Counted from the first letter of the stretch, positions 9,201 to 18,770 are shown. The stretch: 19,622 nt of DNA from Isotricha intestinalis (GCA_023807065.1 JAJJLU010004055.1:1-19622), one strand, 5' to 3'. Made by a program: numbers and translations. Notes: generated by a model from the sequence alone, not told the origin.

Positions 9201-11857
9201 CATTATCAGCTCCTCCTAAAAAGACACTATTATCATTATCATTCTTAGTATTATTTATAGTAGAAAATTCTGTATATTGTTTTAAACCAGGTGCTTTATA
9301 TTTGTCTTCACTTACTATATTATTTTTTTCCATAAATTTCTGTGAACGTAAACTCCAATTAACAACTATAGGTTTATTAAACTTCCTATTTAAAATTCCT
9401 TTCTTTAAATCTAATTTAGATATTTTAATATGTTCTTTTTCGATTTCTATACTTCTAGCAATTAATTCTTCTTGAAATTGTTTAATATATTTTAATATTT
9501 CACAAGTACCATTTAACATATTAGAATGTAAATTTAATAAGTTAATTCCATTAGCAGAAAAATTTTGGATTAAAAATTGTTCATTTGTTAAAACATAACA
9601 AGTTGAAGAAGAAATAGTATTTCCTCCTTGATTAATAGCTGCTAAAAAATTTAATTCTCCTCTTTCACCTTGTATACTATATATTTTAGCTGAAAAAGGT
9701 ACAATATATCTAGCTTTATTAACTGCAAATTGAGATATTTCTTTCATTAATTGTTTATCATCTTTTCCACCAAATATATTTTCTTGATTAATTGTATTTG
9801 CTCTATTTTGTAATATTTTATTATGTGGTTTTTGAAAAATTTCAGGAACAATTAAATTTAAATGTTGACCTACCATTTCTTCTTTTATAAAACCAAATAG
9901 AGAACATGCTGATAAAGATATATTTGTTATTATACCAAAATTTTCAGGATTTGCTGAAATTATAATTGCCTTATTTTCTTTTGCCATTTGATTACTTGAA
10001 TCATCAATATCTTTTAATTCATCTACTTTATCATTATTTGTATTTACAAAATCAATATTATTTAATATATTAATTTGATAACTGGTATATAATTGATTTA
10101 ATTCTTTATCATTTGGATTTATTTTTATTAATTCTTGATACATTTCATTTATTTCTCCATTTAATTTTGCTATTTTATCTCCTACATCAGCTAATTTACC
10201 TAAATCTTTAACAATATTTGCACTAGAAATCATTAATAAATTCCAAAATTCTAAATAATTAATAACAGCATCGTTAACATCTTGTTTAAAGTTTTTTTGC
10301 ATTGAAATAAATTTCATTTCTGTAAAAGCAGAAGCTTCATCTTTTCCATTTGATTTATCCATTGCTGTTGATTCTATCATTCTATTTAATTGATATATAC
10401 AAAATTGTTCATTATAATTTGCATCACATCTCTCTTGTATTTCTAATATTTCATTTTCTGCTTGTTTTCTCTTATGTAATTTATTTAATAAAAATTGAAC
10501 ATAACCTAATCTAATTGTAACACTTGTTGGAAATCTACTTATACCTAATAAATAAATTTCTTCAATATGTCTTAATAAATATCTTTGATTTCCATTTTTT
10601 AAAAATTCTTTTAAAGGACAACTTTTAGTAGCACATGAATCTTCATGAACACCAATATAACCATCTAACATTATATGACATTTTCTATCTTTTTCATTCA
10701 AATCTAATAACATTTCTAACATTTCTAATTTATCTAAAAAAGTTCTTTCAGTTTTAATTGCTAAAGGTAACATTATAACTAAACTATAATCAACCATTTT
10801 AACTGAGTTTCCAATAAGGAAAATTACAATCATAACACTACCACATAAAAATAATCCAATTCCACCATCAAAGTTAGAATTTCTTAATAAATAACAAGCA
10901 ATTAAACATAAATAAGAATAAGCAAGAACTGAAATTAAACATAAATAAATAGTCATTATAGTCTTATTATAAAAAGGCCTATAATAAAAATAATTATAAG
11001 CAACAAAAAAGCATAAAGCAGCTGAAATTAATATTACACTAAAATCATATCCTTCTCTTGCATATATTACATCTTCAAAAACAACATATATTTTAAGTAA
11101 TATTAAACTTAAATCAGCTTCATTTGATTTTTTTGAAGTACATGAAAAAGAATTTTTCCTAATATCACTGAAAGTATATATATTAAATATTTCAAAAGTA
11201 ATTAAAACTATTAAAGCAACACCTCCAAAAAAACAATGGATAATATGTTCTAAACTCCAGCATTTTATTTCTGAAATATAACTTAATTGTTTTGATTTTG
11301 AATCACAATAATATATTGCCGCTAAAGTTTGAAGCAAAGGAAGAAACATTGCATTACCAACTAAGCCAAAAGGTATATTTAATATTTCTAAAATCCATCT
11401 TTTATTAAATTTATTATTTTTAAATAAGGAACATGTATAAAAAAATAATATCATGTATATTGTTAATATTATTATAAAAAGGTAATATACTATTAAAAGT
11501 ATTTCTTTATTTCCTTCTAAGAAAGGTGATAAACGTACGAAACTTAAATTTTGACTTATTTTCTCATAAAATTTTCCTCCTTTCCATAATTGAGTATACT
11601 ATATATTATATGATAATAAAATATTTTACTCTTTGTTGAATTGGAAATGTTAAAATTTCTAAAAATTCTAAAATGACGCATATAATATCAACTTTGATAC
11701 TATTTAATTTACTTTGAAAAATATAATAAACTAAAGGAAATGCTGATAAATTTAATTCTTTTCCAATTTTTTGATATATATTTGTATAGGTTAATTGACT
11801 TGAAGGAGAAAATTTTATTAATTCTAAATATTGTTGATCTTCATCTTTTTTTCCCAT
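6217..11857 (-). CDS. TmcB-like multi-pass membrane protein with PAS domain (two exons, 1869 aa)
   Basis: Exon 1 (11857-11630, 76 aa) and exon 2 (11598-6217, 1793 aa) join across a 31-nt intron. The family is named after Dictyostelium tiny macrocysts protein B; ciliates carry many copies, and the function is poorly known (membrane-linked sensing or signalling is inferred). The N-terminal region (about 30-350) has several membrane spans and family landmarks: FPLVYYIF, EFLEILTFPI, then LWKGGKFYEKISQ, and NKRWILEILN. A TPR-like helical region follows (about 375-600), with HEDSCATKSCPLKEFL typical of the family. A PAS domain sits at about 619-730 (ISLSACSLFGFIKEEMVGQHL, IVPEIFQKPHNKIL). Further on come an acidic Glu/Asp run (about 1050-1080) and four more spans near 1213-1240, 1413-1440, 1538-1562 and 1793-1815. 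The protein ends SSLWGG. The size fits large family members. It diverges from the kinase-like gene across 370 bases. Confidence 0.93.
11599..11629 (-). other. 31-nt spliceosomal intron (GTAAAA...ATATAG) in the TmcB-like gene
   Basis: Exon 1 ends ...CAA CAA AGA and is followed by GTAAAATATT...ATATATAG. Removing exactly 31 nt joins QQR to YTQLWKGGKFYEK in phase 0. It opens a continuous frame of 48 codons upstream of the first ATG of the long exon, with no stop. The recovered residues are those expected at this place in TmcB-like proteins, which is independent support. Unspliced, the frame reaches TAA inside the intron, and 31 is not a multiple of three, so retention would truncate the protein after residue 83. 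Confidence 0.9.
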
Positions 11858-12227
11858 TTTATATTAATTCAATATAAATAAATCTTTATTTATTTGAAAA
11901 TAATAACAATTACAATTAATGATTATTCTTTGTAGTTTTTTATAAATAATAATTAAATATTTTTTGAGTATCTAAAAAAATAAAAATTTAATTTATTATA
12001 AAAAAATAGAACATAAAAGCTTTTTAATTATTTCCAATAATAATATTTTTTTAATTTACCAATTAACACAAAAAAAAATAATATACTCCCAAAAACATAA
12101 ATAATAAAGGAAAAAAAAATAATAAATTACTAACAGAACACATAATTTAAATAAAATATCAAGAACTCAAAAAATCTTTTTATTTAAAAAACGATATTAA
12201 AAAATTTATAATATATAAAAATAAAAA
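11858..12227. promoter_or_regulatory. Divergent intergenic region between the TmcB-like and kinase-like genes
   Basis: These 370 bases separate two genes read outward and must hold both promoters. The sequence is almost pure A/T with homopolymer runs. Many TATA-like words occur by composition alone, so no single promoter element can be called. The right edge has an A-rich leader (ATAAAAAATG) before the kinase-like start. Confidence 0.4.
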
Positions 12228-13043
12228 ATGCAATACATGATGGAACATGGTAAGACTTCAGTCAGTCCTACTCCTCGTAAAAAGAGTATGGATATGATTG
12301 AAGAAAAAATGAATCAAATATTTTTCAATAATAAAAGTGTAGGATTTATAGGAATATCAGGAGGACAAGCATCAGGAAAAACAAAAATTGCGAATTATTT
12401 CCATAAGAATATTAAAAATTCAGCTGTAATATCTGAAAAAAGTTTTTTCTTAATTGAAAAATTAAAAAAAGATAAAATATCAGAAGATAATTTTGTTGGT
12501 GAAAGTGATAGTTATTCTCAAGAGAGAAAAGTATTATTAACTGAATTATCAAATCCTAAAAGTTATGATTATAATAAATTAATTAATTGTTTAAAAAAAT
12601 TAATAGAAGGTGAAAGTATTAAAGTTCCTATTTTTAATCAAGAAAAAAGAGAATTTTCAAATGAATTAAATGAAATAAATCCTAAAGAACATAATTTAAT
12701 TATTATTGAAGGTTACTTTATTTATAATAATCCTGAATTGAAAGATATGTTTGATTTAAAATTATATACTCAAGTTGATGATGATGTTAGATTAAGTAGA
12801 TTAATTTTAAGAGAAAATGTTTTTTTGAAAAACAATGCAAATGACTTTAAAATTTTCTTTTTAATTTATGAAAAATATTTAAAAACTTCTTTTGAAGCTT
12901 ATATTGAACCTGGAAAACAATGTGCTAATATTATTTTACCTAATTATGAAATTTCTGAAAATGATGAAATTAAAAGTGCTGATGGAACTTTGGAGTTTTT
13001 ATTAATTAATTTAATGAATATACATCATAAGATTAAAGGTTAA
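12228..13043 (+). CDS. Uridine-kinase-like P-loop protein, probably divergent in activity
   Basis: The fold matches the uridine/cytidine kinase (UCK) and phosphoribulokinase family, which phosphorylates uridine and cytidine in pyrimidine salvage. Visible blocks in order are: Walker A GGQASGKT (45-52); SEKSFF (69-74) where UCK has QDSFY; NPKSYDYNKL (109-118) where UCK has the HPxAFD block; KVPIFNQEKREF (132-143); LIIIEGYF (157-164); DDDVRLSRLILREN (184-197); and EAYIEPGKQCANIILPNYE (about 223-241), which matches the UCK end block with its PxKxxAD. The length, 271 aa, is close to UCK. Odd points: the catalytic Asp of QDSFY is Lys71, the His of the HSR substrate motif is absent, and the RGR lid motif is replaced by FLKNN. 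Nucleotide binding is likely, but uridine kinase activity is doubtful. ATGs at codons 4 and 5 are alternative starts. Confidence 0.85.
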   Translation: MQYMMEHGKTSVSPTPRKKSMDMIEEKMNQIFFNNKSVGFIGISGGQASGKTKIANYFHKNIKNSAVISEKSFFLIEKLKKDKISEDNFVGESDSYSQERKVLLTELSNPKSYDYNKLINCLKKLIEGESIKVPIFNQEKREFSNELNEINPKEHNLIIIEGYFIYNNPELKDMFDLKLYTQVDDDVRLSRLILRENVFLKNNANDFKIFFLIYEKYLKTSFEAYIEPGKQCANIILPNYEISENDEIKSADGTLEFLLINLMNIHHKIKG

Positions 13044-13159
13044 ATAAAGTTATTATAAAATTTTTATAAGAAATCAAATATTTGAAAATATTAAAAAAAT
13101 TAAAAATAAATATTAATAAATGAAAATTTTAATATTCTTTTTTATTTATTTTTATTAAA

Positions 13160-14848
13160 ATGTCGAAATCAAGTTCATTGAAGTATATAAAAATAGGAAA
13201 AAAAAATCTTACAAATATAGATTTTAACAATAATGAAGATAAATTAAATAGTCCTAAATCTAAAAAAGCTTTATTATTATTAGGAATAGAAGAAAAAGAT
13301 TTATATTTTATATCAAAAAATGAATTTATTCAAAATCATCCTGAATTAATTAATTTAACAGAAGAATTAAAATTAAGAAGATATGAAAACTACGAAAATT
13401 TACGTAAAAACAAAATTAAAAAAGCAATAGAATTAAGAGAACAATTATTAAAAGGAAATTTGACTAATAGTTTAGAATTAAATTCAAATTATTCAACAAA
13501 ACATAATTTTAGAAAAACTCATAGTTTAGTAGATTTAAATTCTCAAAGAATAAAAGATAAATTTGATTTAATCAAAAAACAAAATTTATTAGAAATTAAA
13601 AATTTAATAGATTCAATATTTAAAAATAAAGAAAAATCAGATGAAAATGAATATAGATTAAGATTTCAAATTGAAAAAGAAGCAAAACTGAATCAATTAA
13701 AAAAAGAAGCAAAAGATAAAAAAGAAAAAGAAGAAAGAAAAAGAGAAAAAGATTTTCAAGAAAAAGAAAAATTAGAAAGAAAAGAACAAGCAAAGCAATA
13801 TAATGAATTAATTAGAAGACAAATAGAACAATTTAAAAAAGAAGAAGAAAAAAAGAATCAATTACAAAAAGATTATTTTAAAAAGCAATTAAATTGGCAA
13901 AAACAAGAAGCACAATTTAAAAAAAAAATGAATGACAAATATAAACAAAAACAAGAAATTGCAGAAATGAAGCAAAAAAGCTTAGAAAAAAAAAACGAAG
14001 AAAGAATAAGAAGAGTCTTAGAAAAAAGAAAAAAAACAAATGAAAAATTAAAATTACAATCTTTTCAAAGAGAAGAAAAGTTAAAAAAAGCTTATATTAA
14101 ATTTGAAAAAGAAAGACAAGAAAGAAAAGATAAATTTAACGAAAAACAAAAATTAATGGAACAATATCAAGAAGAACAAAAAATAAAAAAAGAACATGAA
14201 TTATTAGATATACAATTTAAAAGAGAAGAAAAAGAAAAAAGAAATCAAAACATTAAAAAATTAAATGATGAAATTTTAGCAGAAAAAAGAATGAATATAC
14301 TTTATCACTTTGAAAAAAATAATGAACATGTACAAAATCAAAGAGACTTTAATGAAAAAATTCATCAAAAAAAAATATATGATAATATAATTAAAGAAGA
14401 TAATTTAAATGATTTATTGAAAGAAAATCAAAATAAAATAAAATATAAAAATTTATTAAAATTAAAAGAATTTGAAGATAAAAATAAAAAAATAGATGAA
14501 TTAAAAAGACAAAAAGAAGATTATGCAAATCAAAAATTAAAATTAATGGAAAATATGAGAGAAAAAAAAATTAAAATGCTTCAAGAAGTTAAAAAATTAA
14601 TTAATAAAAATAATTATAGAAATAAAAGTGATATTTATAAAAAAATTTTTTCACCTGAAGAATTAACATTTATTAATTTAAAAAAGAATGCATCTCCTTT
14701 ACATAATAGTGTTTCTCAAACTAATTTTTATAAAATGAAGAAATATAATTTAGACAATTCAAACAGAAATTCTTTTTTTGAAAAATCAAATATGAAAAGC
14801 GATAGAATCATTTCTCAAAAGCATAATTTCAATGAAGAAGAAGAATAA
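13160..14848 (+). CDS. Long charged coiled-coil protein (562 aa)
   Basis: A short N-terminal module is followed by a long coiled coil. Residues 1-100 include NSPKSKKALLLLGIEEKDLYF followed by an ELKLRRYENYENLRKNKI helix. I recall this arrangement from many ciliate coiled-coil proteins associated with cilia or the cortex, but I cannot name the family with certainty. From about 140 to 480 the sequence is almost entirely Lys, Glu, Gln and Arg with heptad-spaced Leu/Ile, consistent with a continuous helical rod. The C-terminus (about 490-562) is Asn/Ser-rich and ends EEEE. No signal peptide or membrane span is present. It lies 116 bases downstream of the kinase-like gene on the same strand. A structural or cytoskeletal role is inferred from the coiled coil only. 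Confidence 0.85.
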   Translation: MSKSSSLKYIKIGKKNLTNIDFNNNEDKLNSPKSKKALLLLGIEEKDLYFISKNEFIQNHPELINLTEELKLRRYENYENLRKNKIKKAIELREQLLKGNLTNSLELNSNYSTKHNFRKTHSLVDLNSQRIKDKFDLIKKQNLLEIKNLIDSIFKNKEKSDENEYRLRFQIEKEAKLNQLKKEAKDKKEKEERKREKDFQEKEKLERKEQAKQYNELIRRQIEQFKKEEEKKNQLQKDYFKKQLNWQKQEAQFKKKMNDKYKQKQEIAEMKQKSLEKKNEERIRRVLEKRKKTNEKLKLQSFQREEKLKKAYIKFEKERQERKDKFNEKQKLMEQYQEEQKIKKEHELLDIQFKREEKEKRNQNIKKLNDEILAEKRMNILYHFEKNNEHVQNQRDFNEKIHQKKIYDNIIKEDNLNDLLKENQNKIKYKNLLKLKEFEDKNKKIDELKRQKEDYANQKLKLMENMREKKIKMLQEVKKLINKNNYRNKSDIYKKIFSPEELTFINLKKNASPLHNSVSQTNFYKMKKYNLDNSNRNSFFEKSNMKSDRIISQKHNFNEEEE

Positions 14849-14961
14849 AAAAATTTTTTATAAATAAATATTTTTTTTTTGATTTATGTATAATATCATA
14901 AATAAAAAATTTTTTGATTTTAATTATAAGTAAATCAAAATATTATAATTATTATAATCAT

Positions 14962-15285
14962 TTAAAATATATTACAAACTTGGCATTTAGATGAGGTTTT
15001 ATTTTCAATTATTATTATTGGATCATTTCTTTCTAAAGAACAAATTTCTAATAAAGGTTTATTTGATATTTCATCAATAAACGATATATGATATGATTTA
15101 TAATTTTTTGATATTATATTTCCAAATGCATCTTTCCTATATCCTTTATTTAAATTTTTTTCATTATTAATTTCATTCCTTTTTCTATCTGTTGTTATTA
15201 TTTCAATTGTTGAATTTTTTTTTAAACTATTTATATTATTTACATTATCGTTTATTTGGTTATTATCATTTTTAGAAGTTTTCAT
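14962..15285 (-). CDS. Small protein with a DAFGN-type motif and CaaX-like C-terminus (107 aa)
   Basis: The first half (1-45) is Asn/Lys-rich and probably disordered. The second half has a recognisable block, RKDAFGNIISKNYKSYHISF followed by IDEISNKPLLEICSLE (about 50-85). It resembles short ciliate proteins carrying a R-x-D-x-F-G-N-x-I ... H-x-(V/I)-(T/S)-F-x-D motif; I know this pattern but no function for it. The protein ends KCQVCNIF. The last four residues, CNIF, fit a loose CaaX box, with another Cys three residues before, so lipid modification (prenyl plus palmitoyl) is a reasonable guess. The motif and length suggest a complete single-exon gene. It is convergent with the coiled-coil gene, the two stops being about 110 bases apart. 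Confidence 0.75.
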   Translation of the reverse strand: MKTSKNDNNQINDNVNNINSLKKNSTIEIITTDRKRNEINNEKNLNKGYRKDAFGNIISKNYKSYHISFIDEISNKPLLEICSLERNDPIIIIENKTSSKCQVCNIF

Positions 15286-15883
15286 TTTTTTTAATATTTA
15301 TTAAATATTATAACAATTAAGTTTCAAATTGAATAAGATATATATGTAATCATTTTATAAATGTTTGTTTTAAAGGAGAATTAAAAGTATTTTTTGTTAT
15401 ATCAAATTTATAATAAAATTTACTAAATTAAAAAGATTATATTAAAAATGATTTAAGTGAAGAATAAAATTGGTATAAATATTCCTACAAAAAATAATAA
15501 AATTCAATATAAATAAATTTCAAATATTTTTGAAAAGTAAGTGAAAACGTGAATAAAGATAAATTTAAAAATTCCAAAATCATAAAAAATTAATTAAAGA
15601 TTTTTATATTTAAATAAATTTTTTTAATAACTGGAAAAATTAATTTAACGAATATTTGAATATATTATTAATGTTTTTAATAAAGTTAAAGATGGATATA
15701 TTAATAAAAGTAATGTTGATATAAACAAAAATTTATTTCAAAATAATCAAAATTTAATTAAATATTTGATTTAATATTTATAGTTAAATATAAATAAATT
15801 TTTTCTGTTGTTTATTAATAATTTTTTGTCAAAAATAATTTTATTAAATATTATTTTTAAATAAATTTAAATTAAATTAAAAA
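15286..15883. other. Intergenic region with a possible EF-hand gene relic (about 15481-15774, +)
   Basis: This 598-base gap separates two divergently read genes and must include their promoters. Inside it one plus-strand frame reads in register from 15481 to 15774 with several TAA stops and one TGA. Its last 41 codons (15649-15771) are open and give RIFEYIINVFNKVKDGYINK..., which resembles an EF-hand helix and loop: F-x-x-x, then Asp-Gly at loop positions 5 and 6 and Ile at 8. Loop positions 1, 3 and 12 are not the usual Asp/Asp/Glu. This fits a decayed calmodulin/centrin-like gene, but a chance match cannot be excluded. Confidence 0.28.
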
Positions 15884-17698
15884 ATGATTAAAGATAAAAA
15901 ATACATTCGATTATTAATTAATAAAACTTTATTCTCAAAATACGGAGATTCAAAAGAAGAATTAAATAAGCAATACATTTATTCCCTATTAAAAGATAAA
16001 AAATGTCATTATTCATCACTTTTCAAAGATTACTTAATATATGATTACATAGATGAATTTTTAAAAAAAAATTATTTACTTGATGAATTAAAAGCAAAAT
16101 TACCTCAAATATCAATTTATTATTATCATTACTTAAGTTTTTTTTGTAGACCTTTCTTTAAACATTTTTATTATAATAACACCATTCAAAATTGTTTTGA
16201 TAATAAAGCAGAAATATTTTATAAAGAAACATATGAAATAAAAAATATTAAAAAGAAAACAAAAGAAGATAAAGGAATGATTATATTTGATCAAAAAACA
16301 AGAAAATTATTAGAAAATACAATTGTTCAAAATACTTTAGATGTTAATTCAAATATTAATGAAATAAATACTATTAAAGAAAATGATAATAATAAAGATG
16401 AAGAATTTTTCACAATTAAAACTCAAAATGATATTTTATTAGATATATTAAGTAATTTATCAACACAACAAAATAAATCAAAAAAAAAGGAAGAAGACAA
16501 TTTAAAAAATAAAAAAAATAATAGTAAAAAAAATTCATCAGAAAAAAAAAATAATTTAAAAATTAATTTTATTAAAAATGGTAAAAGTGGATTATTTAAT
16601 TTATATAAAAAAAGTAAAATAATATCTGAAAGAGAAAGAATATTAAGTGCAGGAAATTCAAATTCACCAAATGTTTCTTCAAAGTCTAATTTAATTAATT
16701 TTAAAAAATATAAACCTTTATATAACATATATAAGAATTCTTCATTATTAAATTCAAATATTACAAGTTATATAAAAAATAATAAAAATTCATCTTTAAA
16801 AAAAAGTTATAGTAAAAGTAATATAAATCAATCAAAAACAAATTTAGAAAAAAAAAATTATAAAAAAATTAAAACTAAATCCTTTTCTTCATATTATAAT
16901 AGAAATAATATTGATAGAGGAGTAAGTTCAAATTTAATTTTAACTTATTTAAATTGTATTAATTCTCATAATTCAAGAAGTAGATCTATTAAAAATAAAG
17001 GAAAAAAAAATATGAAAGATTCATTAGAAATTAAAAGTGCAAGTAATATTTTTTCTGTTAGAAGTTATCATCATAATAGTAATGCAAATAAATCAGGTAT
17101 TACAAAATGTTTTTCTAATAATTTCAAAAAAAAAGATAATAAATCTAAAACTAAAAGAAAAATAAAAGTTAATAAAAGTTTAGATACTTTATTAAATAAA
17201 ATTTATTTCTTGGAAAATAATAATAATCATAAAGATAATATTTTAAATTATCCTGATAAAAAAGCAGTTGATTTAAATGTTAATGTTAATTTTAATAATA
17301 TTAATATAAATATTAATACTGGAGTTTCTTTAAATAAAAATAAGAATCATTCATATATAAAAAAAAAGCAAAGTAAAAATAATGAAAAAAGCAAAATAAT
17401 CAATAAAAAAATAGAGAATTTATTAAATAAAATAAAAGAATTAAATCCTCGTAGAATAAATGATATATTATATTCAAATAAAAATAAATTTAATAATGAT
17501 TTATATCATTTTGAACATTTAACTCCTTCTGGATTTACTACAACCCAACAAAGAAATAAAAAAGAAATTCATTATAATCATTTAAATAAAAAAAATTCTT
17601 CTAAAAAAAAGAATAGTACAAAACATGAAAGAAATGTTTTTTCTAGTAGAGAACATTCATCTAATAAATGTAAAAGTGTATTCAATTCAAGTAAATAA
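15884..17698 (+). CDS. 604-aa Lys/Asn/Ser-rich protein with a conserved-looking ciliate-type N-terminal domain
   Basis: The first 120 residues are compact and aromatic. They include SLFKDYLIYDYIDEFLKKNY (about 45-64), ISIYYYHYLSFFCRPFFKHF (76-95) and NKAEIFYKETYE (107-118). This succession (a D-x-L-I-Y-D block, a YYxxYLxFFxxP block, then KAExFYK) is one I associate with a large family of ciliate hypothetical proteins of unknown function. The rest (120-604) is low complexity, dominated by Lys, Asn and Ser, with many RS/KS/NS motifs, so it is probably disordered and perhaps phosphorylated. A repetitive NVNVNFNNINININTG stretch lies near residue 470. There is no signal peptide or clear membrane span. 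The start follows an A-rich leader; there is one exon, ending in TAA. The opposite-strand frame at 16423-16728 is a Phe/Leu-rich shadow. Confidence 0.82.
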   Translation: MIKDKKYIRLLINKTLFSKYGDSKEELNKQYIYSLLKDKKCHYSSLFKDYLIYDYIDEFLKKNYLLDELKAKLPQISIYYYHYLSFFCRPFFKHFYYNNTIQNCFDNKAEIFYKETYEIKNIKKKTKEDKGMIIFDQKTRKLLENTIVQNTLDVNSNINEINTIKENDNNKDEEFFTIKTQNDILLDILSNLSTQQNKSKKKEEDNLKNKKNNSKKNSSEKKNNLKINFIKNGKSGLFNLYKKSKIISERERILSAGNSNSPNVSSKSNLINFKKYKPLYNIYKNSSLLNSNITSYIKNNKNSSLKKSYSKSNINQSKTNLEKKNYKKIKTKSFSSYYNRNNIDRGVSSNLILTYLNCINSHNSRSRSIKNKGKKNMKDSLEIKSASNIFSVRSYHHNSNANKSGITKCFSNNFKKKDNKSKTKRKIKVNKSLDTLLNKIYFLENNNNHKDNILNYPDKKAVDLNVNVNFNNINININTGVSLNKNKNHSYIKKKQSKNNEKSKIINKKIENLLNKIKELNPRRINDILYSNKNKFNNDLYHFEHLTPSGFTTTQQRNKKEIHYNHLNKKNSSKKKNSTKHERNVFSSREHSSNKCKSVFNSSK

Positions 17699-18071
17699 AA
17701 AATTCAAATTCTATAAATGTAATATAATATAAAATATATAATAATTATAATTTAATTTTTCTACTAAAATATTTTTTTTTCAATATTATAAAGAAAATTA
17801 TTTGATCATTAAATATTTTTTTTACAATGAATAAATTGTATATTAATAAATTATTCATTCATGACCTTTGATTTGTTTGAATTTCAGAAGAAATAAAAAA
17901 AAGAAAAAAACTATTTATAGGTATAATATTATTATAGTTCTTAATGTTCCTCTATTTATGAAAATATAATTTTCTCCTAGAAATAAAAAGATCTAAAAGA
18001 AACTGTAATTTTTATTCAGAATAAAAATGAACAATTTTAATTTATATCTGAAATAAAAAATTAAAAAAAAT
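17699..18071. other. Intergenic spacer upstream of the Rab gene
   Basis: The 373 bases between the 604-aa gene and the Rab gene are A/T-rich with no open frame, RNA gene or repeat that I can support. The end nearest 18072 must hold the Rab promoter and leader (TTAAAAAAAATATG). Confidence 0.5.
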
Positions 18072-18770
18072 ATGTCAAATGAATCAATGAAAATAATTTT
18101 AATAGGTGACAGTAAAACAGGAAAAACAAGTATAGTTAATCAATATATAAATAAGCAATTTTCATATAATTTTCTAAGTACAATAGGTATTGGAAATTCA
18201 CAGAAAGAGATAGTATTCGATAATAAAAAGATAGTCTTAGATATATGGGATACAGCAGGACAAGAAAGATTTAGTAAATTGAATAAACTTTTTATGAAAA
18301 ATTCCAAAATAGTAATTTTAGTTTATGATATAACAAGTAAAGAAAGTTTTGAACATTTAAAAAATAATTGGTATAAACAAGTAAAATCTTTTATAGATAT
18401 ATCTACTATAATTGTAGGAATAGCAGCAAATAAACATGATCTTTATATGGATGAAGTTATTTCTATAGATGAAGCTAAAATATTTAGTGAAAGTATTAAT
18501 GCTTTTTTATATGAAACCTCTGCTACTGAATTTGATAGTGTTAATCATTTGTTTTATAGTTTAGTTGAACAATATTTTAATAAGTTTCTTCAAAGGGAAC
18601 AAATAATTCAGGATAATGAAAATACAAGTTTTGAATTAAAAAAAGAAGAAGAAATAAAAGAAGAAAGTTCTTGTTGTATTAAGAAAAAAAAGAATAAAGA
18701 AAATAAAAATAAAAATAAAAATATAAATGAAAATGAAAATGAAAATGAAAATGAAATTAAAAAAAATTAA
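18072..18770 (+). CDS. Rab-family small GTPase with an extended Lys/Asn/Glu tail
   Basis: Rab GTPases direct vesicle budding, transport and fusion. All nucleotide-binding motifs are present: P-loop GDSKTGKTS (12-20), switch I Thr in LSTIGIG (about 37), DTAGQE with the catalytic Gln (60-65), NKHD (120-123) and ETSA (148-151). WDTAGQERF and the body length support Rab rather than Ras or Arf. The variant P-loop (KT in place of the usual GV) and the sequence as a whole suggest a divergent member; a Rab5-like or other endosomal assignment cannot be made by eye. The normal prenylation pair occurs as SSCC at 199-202, but it is followed by about 30 more residues (IKKKKNKENK..., then NE repeats), so the cysteines are not C-terminal. 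The 3' third lies inside the right arm of the inverted repeat. Confidence 0.93.
   Translation: MSNESMKIILIGDSKTGKTSIVNQYINKQFSYNFLSTIGIGNSQKEIVFDNKKIVLDIWDTAGQERFSKLNKLFMKNSKIVILVYDITSKESFEHLKNNWYKQVKSFIDISTIIVGIAANKHDLYMDEVISIDEAKIFSESINAFLYETSATEFDSVNHLFYSLVEQYFNKFLQREQIIQDNENTSFELKKEEEIKEESSCCIKKKKNKENKNKNKNINENENENENEIKKN

Noticed and set aside
16423..16728. Minus-strand 101-aa open frame
   Set aside because: Phe/Leu-rich shadow of the Lys/Asn/Ser-rich 604-aa protein.
18681..18697. A 17-nt intron GTATTAAG...AAAG just after the Rab CC codons
   Set aside because: It would restore a short end, but splitting the second Cys codon leaves only one Cys before the stop, and the signal is poly-A rich. 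Without transcripts it cannot be supported.
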